A DNA stretch of 64,000 bases from JAJZRJ01 sp040757055 (lineage in GTDB: Bacteria; Desulfobacterota; Desulfobulbia; Desulfobulbales; Desulfurivibrionaceae), in contig JBFLXY010000006.1 in the NCBI GenBank assembly GCA_040757055.1, positions 62,001-126,000 of the forward strand, given 5' to 3'. Positions 22,533-29,988 of the stretch are shown piece by piece (the stretch's first letter is position 1; each line of letters starts with the position of its first letter). The position numbers and the translations under genes are program-made. Below the pieces are notes generated by a model. That model was not told where the DNA came from. It saw nothing but the letters and a program-made list of their open reading frames with translations, and searched no databases.

Positions 22533-22898
22533 TTGGCTCGTTTAGCTGGTGTTGACTTGCCGCGCGGCAAGCACATGGAAATCGCGCTCACCTACATCCA
22601 CGGTATCGGACGGGCGTCGGCGCGCAGGATTCTGGATCTCGCCAACCTGCCTTACAACAAGAGCAGCGATGATCTGACCGACAACGATGTGGCTGCCATC
22701 CGGAAGATCATCGACGACCATTTCGTGGTGGAAGGCGACCGTCGCCGCGAGGTGGGCATGGACATCAAGCGGCTCATGGATCTCGGCTGCTACCGCGGAC
22801 TCAGGCACCGCAAGGGCCTGCCCTGTCGTGGCCAGCGGACCCACACCAACGCCCGTACCCGCAAGGGGCCGCGGCGTGGCGTGGTGAAGAAGAAATAA
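22533..22898 (+). CDS. rpsM: 30S ribosomal protein S13
   Basis: This 30S head protein forms bridges to the 50S subunit and contacts P-site tRNA. It has 121 residues, starts ARLAGVDLPRGKHMEIALTYIHGIG and ends GQRTHTNARTRKGPRRGVVKKK. The start is TTG behind GGGAGGAAG. Confidence 0.97.
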   Translation: MARLAGVDLPRGKHMEIALTYIHGIGRASARRILDLANLPYNKSSDDLTDNDVAAIRKIIDDHFVVEGDRRREVGMDIKRLMDLGCYRGLRHRKGLPCRGQRTHTNARTRKGPRRGVVKKK

Positions 22899-22935
22899 CA
22901 ACGAACGGAACCCTTGACGGGTATCAGGAGCGGAG

Positions 22936-23322
22936 ATGGCGAAGGTAGCGCGTCCTCGTAAGAAAGAGAAGAAGAATGTACCGGAGGGGATCTGTTTCAT
23001 TCAGTCCACCTTCAACAATACCTTGGTGTCCTTCACGGACCCCCAGGGCAATGTGCTTTCCTGGTGCAGCGCCGGCTGTCTCGGATTCAAGGGCTCCCGC
23101 AAGAGCACTCCGTTCGCGGCGCAGAACGCCGTGGATACCGCGGCAAAAAAGGCCCAGGAGCACGGACTGCGCAAGGTCGAAGTGCGGGTGAATGGTCCTG
23201 GCCCCGGCCGGGAATCGGCCATCCGGGCCTTGCAGGTGGCGGGGATCGAAGTGAGCGTGATCCGCGACATCACCCCGGTGCCGCACAATGGCTGCAAGCC
23301 GCCCAAGCGGCGTCGTGTATAA
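22936..23322 (+). CDS. rpsK: 30S ribosomal protein S11
   Basis: This platform protein near the Shine-Dalgarno helix has 128 residues, with FNNTLVSFTDPQGNVLSW, VNGPGPGRESAIRALQ and a TPVPHNGCKPPKRRRV end. It lies between rpsM and rpsD. Confidence 0.98.
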   Translation: MAKVARPRKKEKKNVPEGICFIQSTFNNTLVSFTDPQGNVLSWCSAGCLGFKGSRKSTPFAAQNAVDTAAKKAQEHGLRKVEVRVNGPGPGRESAIRALQVAGIEVSVIRDITPVPHNGCKPPKRRRV

Positions 23323-23372
23323 GCGGAACCGGTTCAGGCGAATAATCTTTTTGCAGTATTAGGAGGTCCAAC

Positions 23373-24002
23373 TTGGCCAGATATACCGAAGCAGCCTGCC
23401 GCCAGTGCCGGCGCGAGAAACTCAAACTGTTCCTGAAAGGGGACCGCTGCTATTCCGACAAATGTGCCTTCGAGCGCCGCGGCTATGCCCCGGGGCAACA
23501 TGGCCAGGCGCGGATGCGCAAGGTTTCCGACTACGCCGTCCAGCTGCGCGAAAAGCAGAAGGTGAAGCGCATGTACGGCATGCTGGAAGGCCAGTTCCGC
23601 AACTACTTCGGCAATGCCGAGCGCATCAAGGGCGTTACCGGCGAAACCCTCCTGCGTCTTCTGGAGTGCCGGTTGGACAATGTCATCTATCGCCTTGGCT
23701 TCGCCAACTCCCGAAACCAGGCGCGGCAGATGGTCCGCCATAACCACTTTCTGGTGAACGGCAAGAAAGTCAATATCCCTTCCTTCCAGGTCCGGGTCAA
23801 CGATGTGGTCACCGTGAAGGAGAAGAGCCGGGCCGTGGCGGCCATCACCGACAGTCTGCAGGCTGTCGCCCGTCGTGGCGTACCCGGCTGGCTGGAGATG
23901 GATCAGGCCAATTTCAAGGGGACGGTGAAGGCCCTGCCCGAGCGTGAGGCGATCACCATGCCGATTCAGGAGCAGCTGGTCGTAGAACTCTACTCCAAAT
24001 AA
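23373..24002 (+). CDS. rpsD: 30S ribosomal protein S4 (zinc-binding form)
   Basis: S4 nucleates 30S assembly and represses the alpha operon in E. coli. It has 209 residues; C9, C12, C26 and C31 form a zinc site like that of Bacillus-type S4. The S4 RNA-binding domain lies near residues 98-160. The start is TTG, with AGGAGGT upstream. Confidence 0.97.
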   Translation: MARYTEAACRQCRREKLKLFLKGDRCYSDKCAFERRGYAPGQHGQARMRKVSDYAVQLREKQKVKRMYGMLEGQFRNYFGNAERIKGVTGETLLRLLECRLDNVIYRLGFANSRNQARQMVRHNHFLVNGKKVNIPSFQVRVNDVVTVKEKSRAVAAITDSLQAVARRGVPGWLEMDQANFKGTVKALPEREAITMPIQEQLVVELYSK

Positions 24003-24027
24003 CACAGCGCAGGAAGATACGAACGAC

Positions 24028-25059
24028 ATGGCAATCGAAACGGATCCCTTTTACCGTAACTGGCACGAGTTGATCGTTCCTGACCGCCTGGAAGTGGATC
24101 AGGATACCCACACCGAACGGTACGGCAAGTTCGTCTGCCAGCCGCTGGAGCATGGTTTTGCCACCACCATCGGCAATTCCCTGCGGCGCATCCTGCTCTC
24201 CTCGATCCAGGGGGCGGCGATCACCTCGGTCAAGATCGACGGGGCGCTGCATGAGCTGTCGACCCTTCCCGGGATCAAGGAAGATGTCACTGAGATCATC
24301 CTGAACCTCAAAGAGGTTCGTCTGCGCCTCAACAGCCCGCATCCGCAGAGGGTGCGGATCGAGAAGAAGGCCAGGGGCGTGGTGACCGCGGCCGACATTC
24401 AGGGCGGCGGCAAGGTTGAGGTGATGAACCCGGACAAGCATATCTGCACCATCACCGGCGACGGCAAGTTCATCGCCGAACTGGAGGTGCGGTGGGGCAA
24501 GGGATATTCCCCGGCCGAGAAGCATCTGCCGGAGGAGCAGATCATCGGTGTCATCCCCATCGATGCCATCTTCACGCCCATCGTCAACGTGAAGGTCGTG
24601 ACCAGCCAGGCCCGCGTCGGCCAGCAGACCGACTACGACAAACTGACCCTGGAGATCACCACCGACGGCAGCGTGAAGCCGGAGGATGCCCTGGCCTATG
24701 CCGCCAAGATCCTCAAGGAGCAGATGCAGGTCTTCATCAACTTCGACGAGGCCTCGGTGGAGCCGGCCTATGCCGACGAAGGCCGCGATGAACGGCCGCG
24801 CCTCAACGACAATCTCTACCGCAGCGTCGAGGATCTGGAACTCTCGGTGCGTTCCGCCAACTGCCTGCGCAATGCCGAGATCCGTTATATCGGCGAACTG
24901 GTGCAGAAGAGCGAGGCCGAGATGCTGAAGACCAAGAACTTTGGCCGCAAATCGCTCAATGAAATCAAGCAGTTGCTCTCGGAGATGGATCTTTCCCTGG
25001 GCATGAAGATCGACGGCTGGGAGCCTCCCCAGGCGAACGCCAAGCAGATTGAAGAATAA
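24028..25059 (+). CDS. rpoA: DNA-directed RNA polymerase alpha subunit
   Basis: This is the assembly subunit of RNA polymerase. It has 343 residues. The N-terminal dimerisation domain includes GFATTIGNSLRRILLSSIQGAA, and the C-terminal DNA-binding domain contains LELSVRSANCLRNAEI and KNFGRKSLNEIKQLLSEM. It lies between rpsD and rplQ, the standard alpha operon order. Confidence 0.98.
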   Translation: MAIETDPFYRNWHELIVPDRLEVDQDTHTERYGKFVCQPLEHGFATTIGNSLRRILLSSIQGAAITSVKIDGALHELSTLPGIKEDVTEIILNLKEVRLRLNSPHPQRVRIEKKARGVVTAADIQGGGKVEVMNPDKHICTITGDGKFIAELEVRWGKGYSPAEKHLPEEQIIGVIPIDAIFTPIVNVKVVTSQARVGQQTDYDKLTLEITTDGSVKPEDALAYAAKILKEQMQVFINFDEASVEPAYADEGRDERPRLNDNLYRSVEDLELSVRSANCLRNAEIRYIGELVQKSEAEMLKTKNFGRKSLNEIKQLLSEMDLSLGMKIDGWEPPQANAKQIEE

Positions 25060-25082
25060 TCGAGCCCGTACGAGGTTGTGAT

Positions 25083-25472
25083 ATGCGACACAAGAAAGCA
25101 GGAAACCGACTGGGTCGGAACACCTCCCACCGCCAGGCCATGGTGCGCAACATGGTGACCTCGCTGCTCGCCCACGAGCGCATCGTCACCACCGCGGCCA
25201 AGGCCAAGGAAGTCCGCAAGGTGGCCGACCAGATGATCACCCTGGCCAAGCGCGGCGATCTCCATGCCCGGCGTCAGGCCCTGGCCGTGGTCCGCGACAA
25301 GGACGTGGTGGCCAAGCTGTTCGACAAGCTTCGCAGTGAGTATATGGACCGCAACGGCGGCTATACCCGCATCATCCGTACCGGCAACCGGTTGGGCGAT
25401 GCCGCCGAGATGGCGATCCTCGAACTGGTCAACTACACCGGGCCGGTTGAGAGCGCCAAAGCCGAATCGTGA
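25083..25472 (+). CDS. rplQ: 50S ribosomal protein L17
   Basis: This is the last gene of the ribosomal block. It has 129 residues with MRHKKAGNRLGRNTSHRQAMVRNM at the start and GYTRIIRTGNRLGDAAEMAILELV near the end. It is followed at once by two hairpins, the second with a long T-run. Confidence 0.98.
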   Translation: MRHKKAGNRLGRNTSHRQAMVRNMVTSLLAHERIVTTAAKAKEVRKVADQMITLAKRGDLHARRQALAVVRDKDVVAKLFDKLRSEYMDRNGGYTRIIRTGNRLGDAAEMAILELVNYTGPVESAKAES

Positions 25473-25475
25473 GTC

Positions 25476-25496
25476 GCATCCGGCACGGCCGGATGC
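25476..25496 (+). repeat. First hairpin after rplQ
   Basis: GCATCCGGC-acg-GCCGGATGC is a perfect nine-pair stem just after the rplQ stop. It has no T-run and probably acts with the terminator that follows, for example by protecting the 3' end. Confidence 0.6.
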
Positions 25497-25501
25497 ACAA
25501 G

Positions 25502-25536
25502 AGCTGACATGAGGATCTCATGTCAGCTTTTTTTTT
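25502..25536 (+). terminator. Intrinsic terminator of the ribosomal block
   Basis: AGCTGACATGA (25502-25512) and TCATGTCAGCT (25518-25528) form a perfect 11-pair stem with a 5-nt loop, followed by nine T residues. This is a textbook rho-independent terminator. Confidence 0.92.
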
Positions 25537-25639
25537 GCCCGCCCGCCAAGGCCTCCCTTGGTGGAAAAAATGCTACCATCGGGCCCGGAGGTGGGGTACT
25601 ATTCCAAGCTTGGGTGCCTTGGGGCAAGGAGGAGGTCCG
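25537..25639 (+). other. Leader of the thi operon, no recognised riboswitch
   Basis: This spacer holds a short dyad CCAAGG-cctc-CCTTGG (25546-25561) and, near its end, AAGGAGGAGG, the Shine-Dalgarno sequence for thiF. I looked for a TPP riboswitch (CTGAGA and the conserved ACCTGATC-type core) and did not find one. No clear promoter hexamers are visible. Confidence 0.4.
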
Positions 25640-26446
25640 GTGATCTTCGTCAATGACCGACCGCTCCCCTGGGAGCCGGGGATGCGGGTGGCCGAGCTGG
25701 CGGCGCGCATCAAACCCGGAGCCGATGTGGTCATTGTCAACGGGTTCCCGGCACTGCCGACCGCGGTGCTGGCCGATGGCGACCACTGCTGGCTGATCCG
25801 GCGGGGCGAGGTTCCCTCGGCCGAAGAGATGGACCACCTGCTCCATGCCCGCCACACCCCCGGGGTGCATGAGGTTCTCAAACGTGCCGCTGTCGGGATC
25901 ATGGGGTTGGGAGGTCTGGGCTCCCCCCTGGCAGCGGCTCTCGCCCGCATGGGGGTCGGCCGGCTGCTGCTCGCGGATTACGATGTGGTGGAGCCCTCCA
26001 ACCTCAACCGGCAGCATTATTTCATCGACCAGATCGGCCTCATGAAGACCGCGGCGCTCAAGGCCACCCTGGCCCGCATCAATCCTCATGTGGTGGTGGA
26101 GTGTCTTGAGGCGCAGCTCACCGAGGCGGATATTCCCAAGTATTTCGCCGAGGTGGATGTTCTGGCCGAGTGTTTCGACGACCCGGCCACGAAGGCGGCG
26201 GCCCTGCGGTCGGTCCTGCGGAACCTGCCCGGCGTGGGCTATGTCGGGTCCTCCGGGGTGGCGGGCCATGGCGACAGCAACGCCATCCGCACCCGGCGAT
26301 TGCGGCCGCGGGTCTATGTGGTGGGTGATGGAGAGAGCGCCGCACAGCCGGGGCAGGGGCTCATGGCTCCCCGGGTGGGGATCGCGGCCCATCATCAGGC
26401 CAATCAGGTGATCCGCCTCCTGCTGGGGGTGGAAGAGGAACGATGA
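25640..26446 (+). CDS. thiF: Sulfur carrier protein ThiS adenylyltransferase, family 2, with ThiS-like N-terminal domain
   Basis: This protein adenylates the ThiS C-terminal glycine for thiazole synthesis. It has 268 residues from the GTG at 25640, which sits behind AAGGAGGAGG. Residues 1-60 look like a ThiS/ubiquitin-like domain (MIFVNDRPLPW, then VIVNGFPA). The E1-type Rossmann domain follows, with GLGGLGS near 89-95 and DYDVVEPSNLNRQHY. Longer in-frame starts would overlap the upstream terminator. It overlaps thiS (ATGA) and heads thiFSGH. Confidence 0.9.
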   Translation: MIFVNDRPLPWEPGMRVAELAARIKPGADVVIVNGFPALPTAVLADGDHCWLIRRGEVPSAEEMDHLLHARHTPGVHEVLKRAAVGIMGLGGLGSPLAAALARMGVGRLLLADYDVVEPSNLNRQHYFIDQIGLMKTAALKATLARINPHVVVECLEAQLTEADIPKYFAEVDVLAECFDDPATKAAALRSVLRNLPGVGYVGSSGVAGHGDSNAIRTRRLRPRVYVVGDGESAAQPGQGLMAPRVGIAAHHQANQVIRLLLGVEEER

Positions 26447-26646
26447 TAACCATAACGTGCAATGGCGAGACGCGCCGGCTTGCAGGAGAGATGAGCGTCG
26501 AGGAACTGATCTGTTCCCTGGACCTCAATCCGGAGACGGTGGTGGCGGAACTTGATGGCCGCATCCTGAATCGTTCGGAATACGCCGTAACGAAGCTCGC
26601 CGAGGGCGCGACCCTGGAACTGATCCGCTTTGTGGGAGGCGGCTGA
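26443..26646 (+). CDS. thiS: Sulfur carrier protein ThiS
   Basis: This 67-residue beta-grasp protein ends in GG (FVGGG), the terminus that is adenylated and then thiocarboxylated to carry sulfur to the thiazole. It overlaps thiF by 4 nt, and its TGA overlaps the thiG ATG. Its size and position between thiF and thiG make the call secure. Confidence 0.95.
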   Translation: MITITCNGETRRLAGEMSVEELICSLDLNPETVVAELDGRILNRSEYAVTKLAEGATLELIRFVGGG

Positions 26647-27413
26647 TGCTCACCATTGCTGGCAAAACCTTCCGGTCGCGGCTTTTTACCGGTACCGGCA
26701 AATTCTCCTCGCCCCAGATCATGAAGGAGGCGCTCATCGCCTCGGGGAGCGAGATGGTCACCGTGGCCCTGCGTCGCGTTGATCTCAGCAATCCGGCCGA
26801 CGACATCATGAGCGTCCTCGACCGCGACTGTTTCTTTTTCCTGCCCAATACCGCCGGAGCCCGCAACGCCGCCGAGGCGGTGCGGCTGGCCAAATTGGCC
26901 CTGGCCTCGGGCGGCGGCAACTGGGTGAAGCTGGAGGTTACCCCCGACCCGCGCACCCTGCTGCCTGACCCGGTGGAGACCCTGGCCGCCACCGAGGAAT
27001 TGGCCAAGGCGGGCTTCGTGGTGCTGCCCTACATGAACGCCGATCCCATCCTGGCCCTTCGCCTGCAGGATGCCGGGGCCGCCGCGGTGATGCCGCTCGG
27101 CTCGCCCATCGGTACCAACCAAGGTGTATTGACCCGCTTCCAGGTGGCGATCATCATCGAACAGGCGCGGGTGCCGGTGGTGGTGGATGCCGGCATCGGT
27201 GCCCCGTCGCACGCGGCCGAGGCCATGGAAATGGGCGCGGACGCGGTGCTGGTCAACACGGCCATTGCCGTGGCCGGCGACCCGGTCCGCATGGCCCGGG
27301 CCTTTGCCAAGGCGGTGGAGGCCGGCCGCGAGGCATATGAGGCGGGGCTCGGCGTCCGGCGTACCGAGGCCGAGGCCTCGTCGCCCCAAGGCGGGCTCGA
27401 TTTCTTGAGATGA
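26646..27413 (+). CDS. thiG: Thiazole synthase
   Basis: ThiG condenses deoxyxylulose-5-phosphate, ThiS-thiocarboxylate and dehydroglycine into the thiazole phosphate. It has 255 residues and a TIM-barrel fold. Signatures are FRSRLFTGTGKF, VTVALRRVD, TAGARNAAEAVRLA, LPYMNADPILA and VVDAGIGAPSHAAEAMEMGADAVLVNTA. It overlaps thiS and thiH. Confidence 0.97.
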   Translation: MLTIAGKTFRSRLFTGTGKFSSPQIMKEALIASGSEMVTVALRRVDLSNPADDIMSVLDRDCFFFLPNTAGARNAAEAVRLAKLALASGGGNWVKLEVTPDPRTLLPDPVETLAATEELAKAGFVVLPYMNADPILALRLQDAGAAAVMPLGSPIGTNQGVLTRFQVAIIIEQARVPVVVDAGIGAPSHAAEAMEMGADAVLVNTAIAVAGDPVRMARAFAKAVEAGREAYEAGLGVRRTEAEASSPQGGLDFLR

Positions 27414-28543
27414 CGGCCATGTTCCTTGTCCCGGATTTTCAAGAACTGCGCACAGAGATCTCAGTCAGCCGCCGCGAAGCCGTGGAGCAGGCGCTCGGCA
27501 AGGAGCGGCTGGGCACACACGATCTTGCCGCTCTGCTGTCGCCTGCGGCCGAGCCCTTTCTCGCCGAGATGGCGCAGCGTTCCGCCCATCTTACCCGCCA
27601 GCGCTTCGGCAACGTGATCCAGCTCTATGCGCCCCTCTATCTCTCGAGCTTCTGTGGCAACCGCTGCGCCTACTGCGGCTTCTCCTCCGATAACACCATG
27701 CCGCGTCGGGTTCTCTCCTTCGAGGAGGCCGAGGCCGAGGCGATGATTCTCCAAAAGCGCGGCTTCAGCCACATCCTCCTCGTCTCCGGTGAGGCCCCGG
27801 CCAAACTCGGGGTGGAGTACCTGGAAAAACTTGCCCTGCGGCTGCGCGACAGGTTTGCCGCCATTTCCATCGAGGTGCAGCCGCTTGAGACCGACGAATA
27901 CGCTCGGCTCTTTGCCGCAGGCATCACCGCCGTGGCGGTTTATCAGGAGACTTACGACCGGGCGACCTACGACCAAGTCCACCTGGCCGGCAAGAAGCGC
28001 GATTTCGATTACCGGTTGGCAACCCCGGAGCGCGCTGCAAGGGCGGGGCTGCGCGAGGTGGGGATCGGTGCCCTCCTCGGCCTTTCCGACTGGCGGGCCG
28101 AGGGGTTGGCCCTGGGCCACCACCTGAGTTCCCTGCGCAAAGATTTCTGGCGCACGGCGCTGACGGTTTCTTTCCCGCGGATCCGGCCGGCCAAAGGTGA
28201 GTTCGCGCCGCTGGTCCCGGTTTCCGAGCGCAACCTCACCCAGCTTCTCTTTGCCCTGCGACTCTTTGATCCGGATGTCGGGCTGGTGCTTTCCACCCGC
28301 GAGGAGGCGCGTTACCGGGACGGCATGCTGGGGCTCGGCCCCACCCGCTACTCCGCTGGTTCGTGCACGGTGCCGGGCGGCTACGGCGATACCATGGCCA
28401 GCGGCGCCCAGTTCGAGATCGGCGACCAGCGCAGCATCGACGAGGTGAGCGAGGCCATCCGCGCCAGGGGGCTTGATCCGGTGCGCAAGGACTGGGACGC
28501 GATTTTCCAGCACCACGATCAGGGCCGGCGCGAGGCGGCCTGA
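27410..28543 (+). CDS. thiH: 2-iminoacetate synthase (radical SAM)
   Basis: ThiH cleaves tyrosine to give dehydroglycine for the thiazole ring, the anaerobic alternative to ThiO. It has 377 residues. The radical SAM cluster cysteines are C82, C86 and C89 (CGNRCAYC). Its ATG overlaps the end of thiG. Use of ThiH rather than ThiO fits an anaerobic host. Confidence 0.96.
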   Translation: MTAMFLVPDFQELRTEISVSRREAVEQALGKERLGTHDLAALLSPAAEPFLAEMAQRSAHLTRQRFGNVIQLYAPLYLSSFCGNRCAYCGFSSDNTMPRRVLSFEEAEAEAMILQKRGFSHILLVSGEAPAKLGVEYLEKLALRLRDRFAAISIEVQPLETDEYARLFAAGITAVAVYQETYDRATYDQVHLAGKKRDFDYRLATPERAARAGLREVGIGALLGLSDWRAEGLALGHHLSSLRKDFWRTALTVSFPRIRPAKGEFAPLVPVSERNLTQLLFALRLFDPDVGLVLSTREEARYRDGMLGLGPTRYSAGSCTVPGGYGDTMASGAQFEIGDQRSIDEVSEAIRARGLDPVRKDWDAIFQHHDQGRREAA

Positions 28544-28594
28544 GAGAGAATATGAACCGGCAATTTGAGCAAAGACGCAACGCAAGGAGGGCAC

Positions 28595-29884
28595 ATGGCT
28601 GATCTGAAGAAGATGTATTCCACCATCCTCGGTGACCATTTCCCCATGGAGATGACCATCACCTTTGGCGACCAGAAGCTGGTCTACCAGAAGAAGACCT
28701 GGAAGCTCACCCAGGACGACGGAACCATCGAGGAGCGAGGCATCCGCTACGGCGAAAATCCGGATCAGGAAGCCGCTCTCTACGAACTCACGAACGGCAA
28801 CCTTACCCTGGGCGGCTGCCAGTTCATCGCGCCGGGCCACGGCCTGGTGAGCGGCATCAATGCCGGGGACATGCTCCAGGTGGGCAAGCACCCGGGCAAA
28901 ATCAACCTCACCGACATCGACAACGGCCTCAATATCATCAAGTACCTCATGGACCGGCCGGCCGCGGTCATCCTCAAGCACAACAACCCCTGCGGCGCCG
29001 CCTACGGTTCTTCCATTGCCGATGCCTACAACCGCGCCAACCGGGCCGACCGCATCGCCGCCTTCGGCGGGGCGGTGATCTTCAACCGGGCCTGCGACAA
29101 GGACAGCGCCGAACTCCTGAGCCAGAACTACCTGGAGGTGGTTTGCGCCCCGGAGTTCGAGCCTGGCACCCTTGAGATTCTCGCCAAGCGCAAGAACCTG
29201 CGGGTCATCAAGATCAGCCGCATCGACCGGCTAGCCGAGTTCGAGAAGTTCCGCTTCGTGGATTTCAAAAGCCTCATCGACGGCGGCCTCATTGTCCAGC
29301 AGTCCGCCATGAACTCCATCCGCTCCGCCGCCGACCTGAAACCGGCGGTCTCCACCTTCCAGGGCAAGGAGTACAAGGTGGAGCGCGAGCCGACCCAGCG
29401 CGAGATCGACGACATGCTCTTTGGCTGGGCCGTGGAGCACGGCGTGACCTCCAATTCGGTGATCTACGTGAAGGATGGCTGCACCGTGGGCATCGGCACC
29501 GGCGAGCAGGACCGGGTGGGTGTTGCCGACATCGCGGTCTACAAGGCCTACACCAAATATGCCGACATCCTCTGCTTCGACACCTTTGGGCTCCCCTACG
29601 CCGACATGGTCCTGCAGATCGAGCAGGGCAAGCGGGACAAGGCGGACCGCGAGGCCATCGACGCCAGGACCAAGGCGGACAAGGCAGGGCTGCCCGGTTC
29701 GGTGATGATCTCCGACGCCTTCTTCCCCTACCGAGACGGCGCCGACGTCGGCATCCGCCAGGGCGTTTCCGCCATCCTCCAGGCTGGCGGCTCCATGCGC
29801 GACTTCGAGACCATCGAGGCGTGCAATGAGGCCAACCCCAAGGTGGCAATGAAGTACACCGGCCAGCGCTCGTTCAAACACTAA
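28595..29884 (+). CDS. Phosphoribosylaminoimidazolecarboxamide (AICAR) formyltransferase, stand-alone
   Basis: This is the penultimate step of purine synthesis, AICAR to FAICAR using 10-formyl-THF. It has 429 residues from the ATG at 28595, behind AAGGAGG. RYGENPDQEAALYE, the catalytic ILKHNNPCGAA motif, AFGGAVIFNR and SDAFFPYRDGAD are AICAR formyltransferase signatures from PurH. The N-terminal IMP cyclohydrolase domain (MGS-like fold) of PurH is missing, so cyclisation needs another protein. The gene stands alone before a terminator. Confidence 0.9.
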   Translation: MADLKKMYSTILGDHFPMEMTITFGDQKLVYQKKTWKLTQDDGTIEERGIRYGENPDQEAALYELTNGNLTLGGCQFIAPGHGLVSGINAGDMLQVGKHPGKINLTDIDNGLNIIKYLMDRPAAVILKHNNPCGAAYGSSIADAYNRANRADRIAAFGGAVIFNRACDKDSAELLSQNYLEVVCAPEFEPGTLEILAKRKNLRVIKISRIDRLAEFEKFRFVDFKSLIDGGLIVQQSAMNSIRSAADLKPAVSTFQGKEYKVEREPTQREIDDMLFGWAVEHGVTSNSVIYVKDGCTVGIGTGEQDRVGVADIAVYKAYTKYADILCFDTFGLPYADMVLQIEQGKRDKADREAIDARTKADKAGLPGSVMISDAFFPYRDGADVGIRQGVSAILQAGGSMRDFETIEACNEANPKVAMKYTGQRSFKH

Positions 29885-29908
29885 TACAACGCGGATTCAT
29901 ACAATACG

Positions 29909-29944
29909 AAAGGCGCAGGGGAGTTCTCCCTTGCGCCTTTTTTT
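29909..29944 (+). terminator. Intrinsic terminator after the AICAR formyltransferase gene
   Basis: AAAGGCGCA pairs with TGCGCCTTT around a GC-rich inner stem (GGGAG/CTCCC), and a seven-T run follows. It lies between two convergent genes; on the opposite strand the T-run would be short. Confidence 0.88.
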
Positions 29945-29988
29945 GTGCCGGGGATGGCGATAGATACCAGCAGGTCGGTGTGCCTGCC

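Noticed and set aside
25560..25640. Possible TPP riboswitch before thiF (GGGTGCC-like segment)
   Set aside because: The conserved CTGAGA and ACCTGATC-type core are absent and the spacer is too short for the full aptamer.
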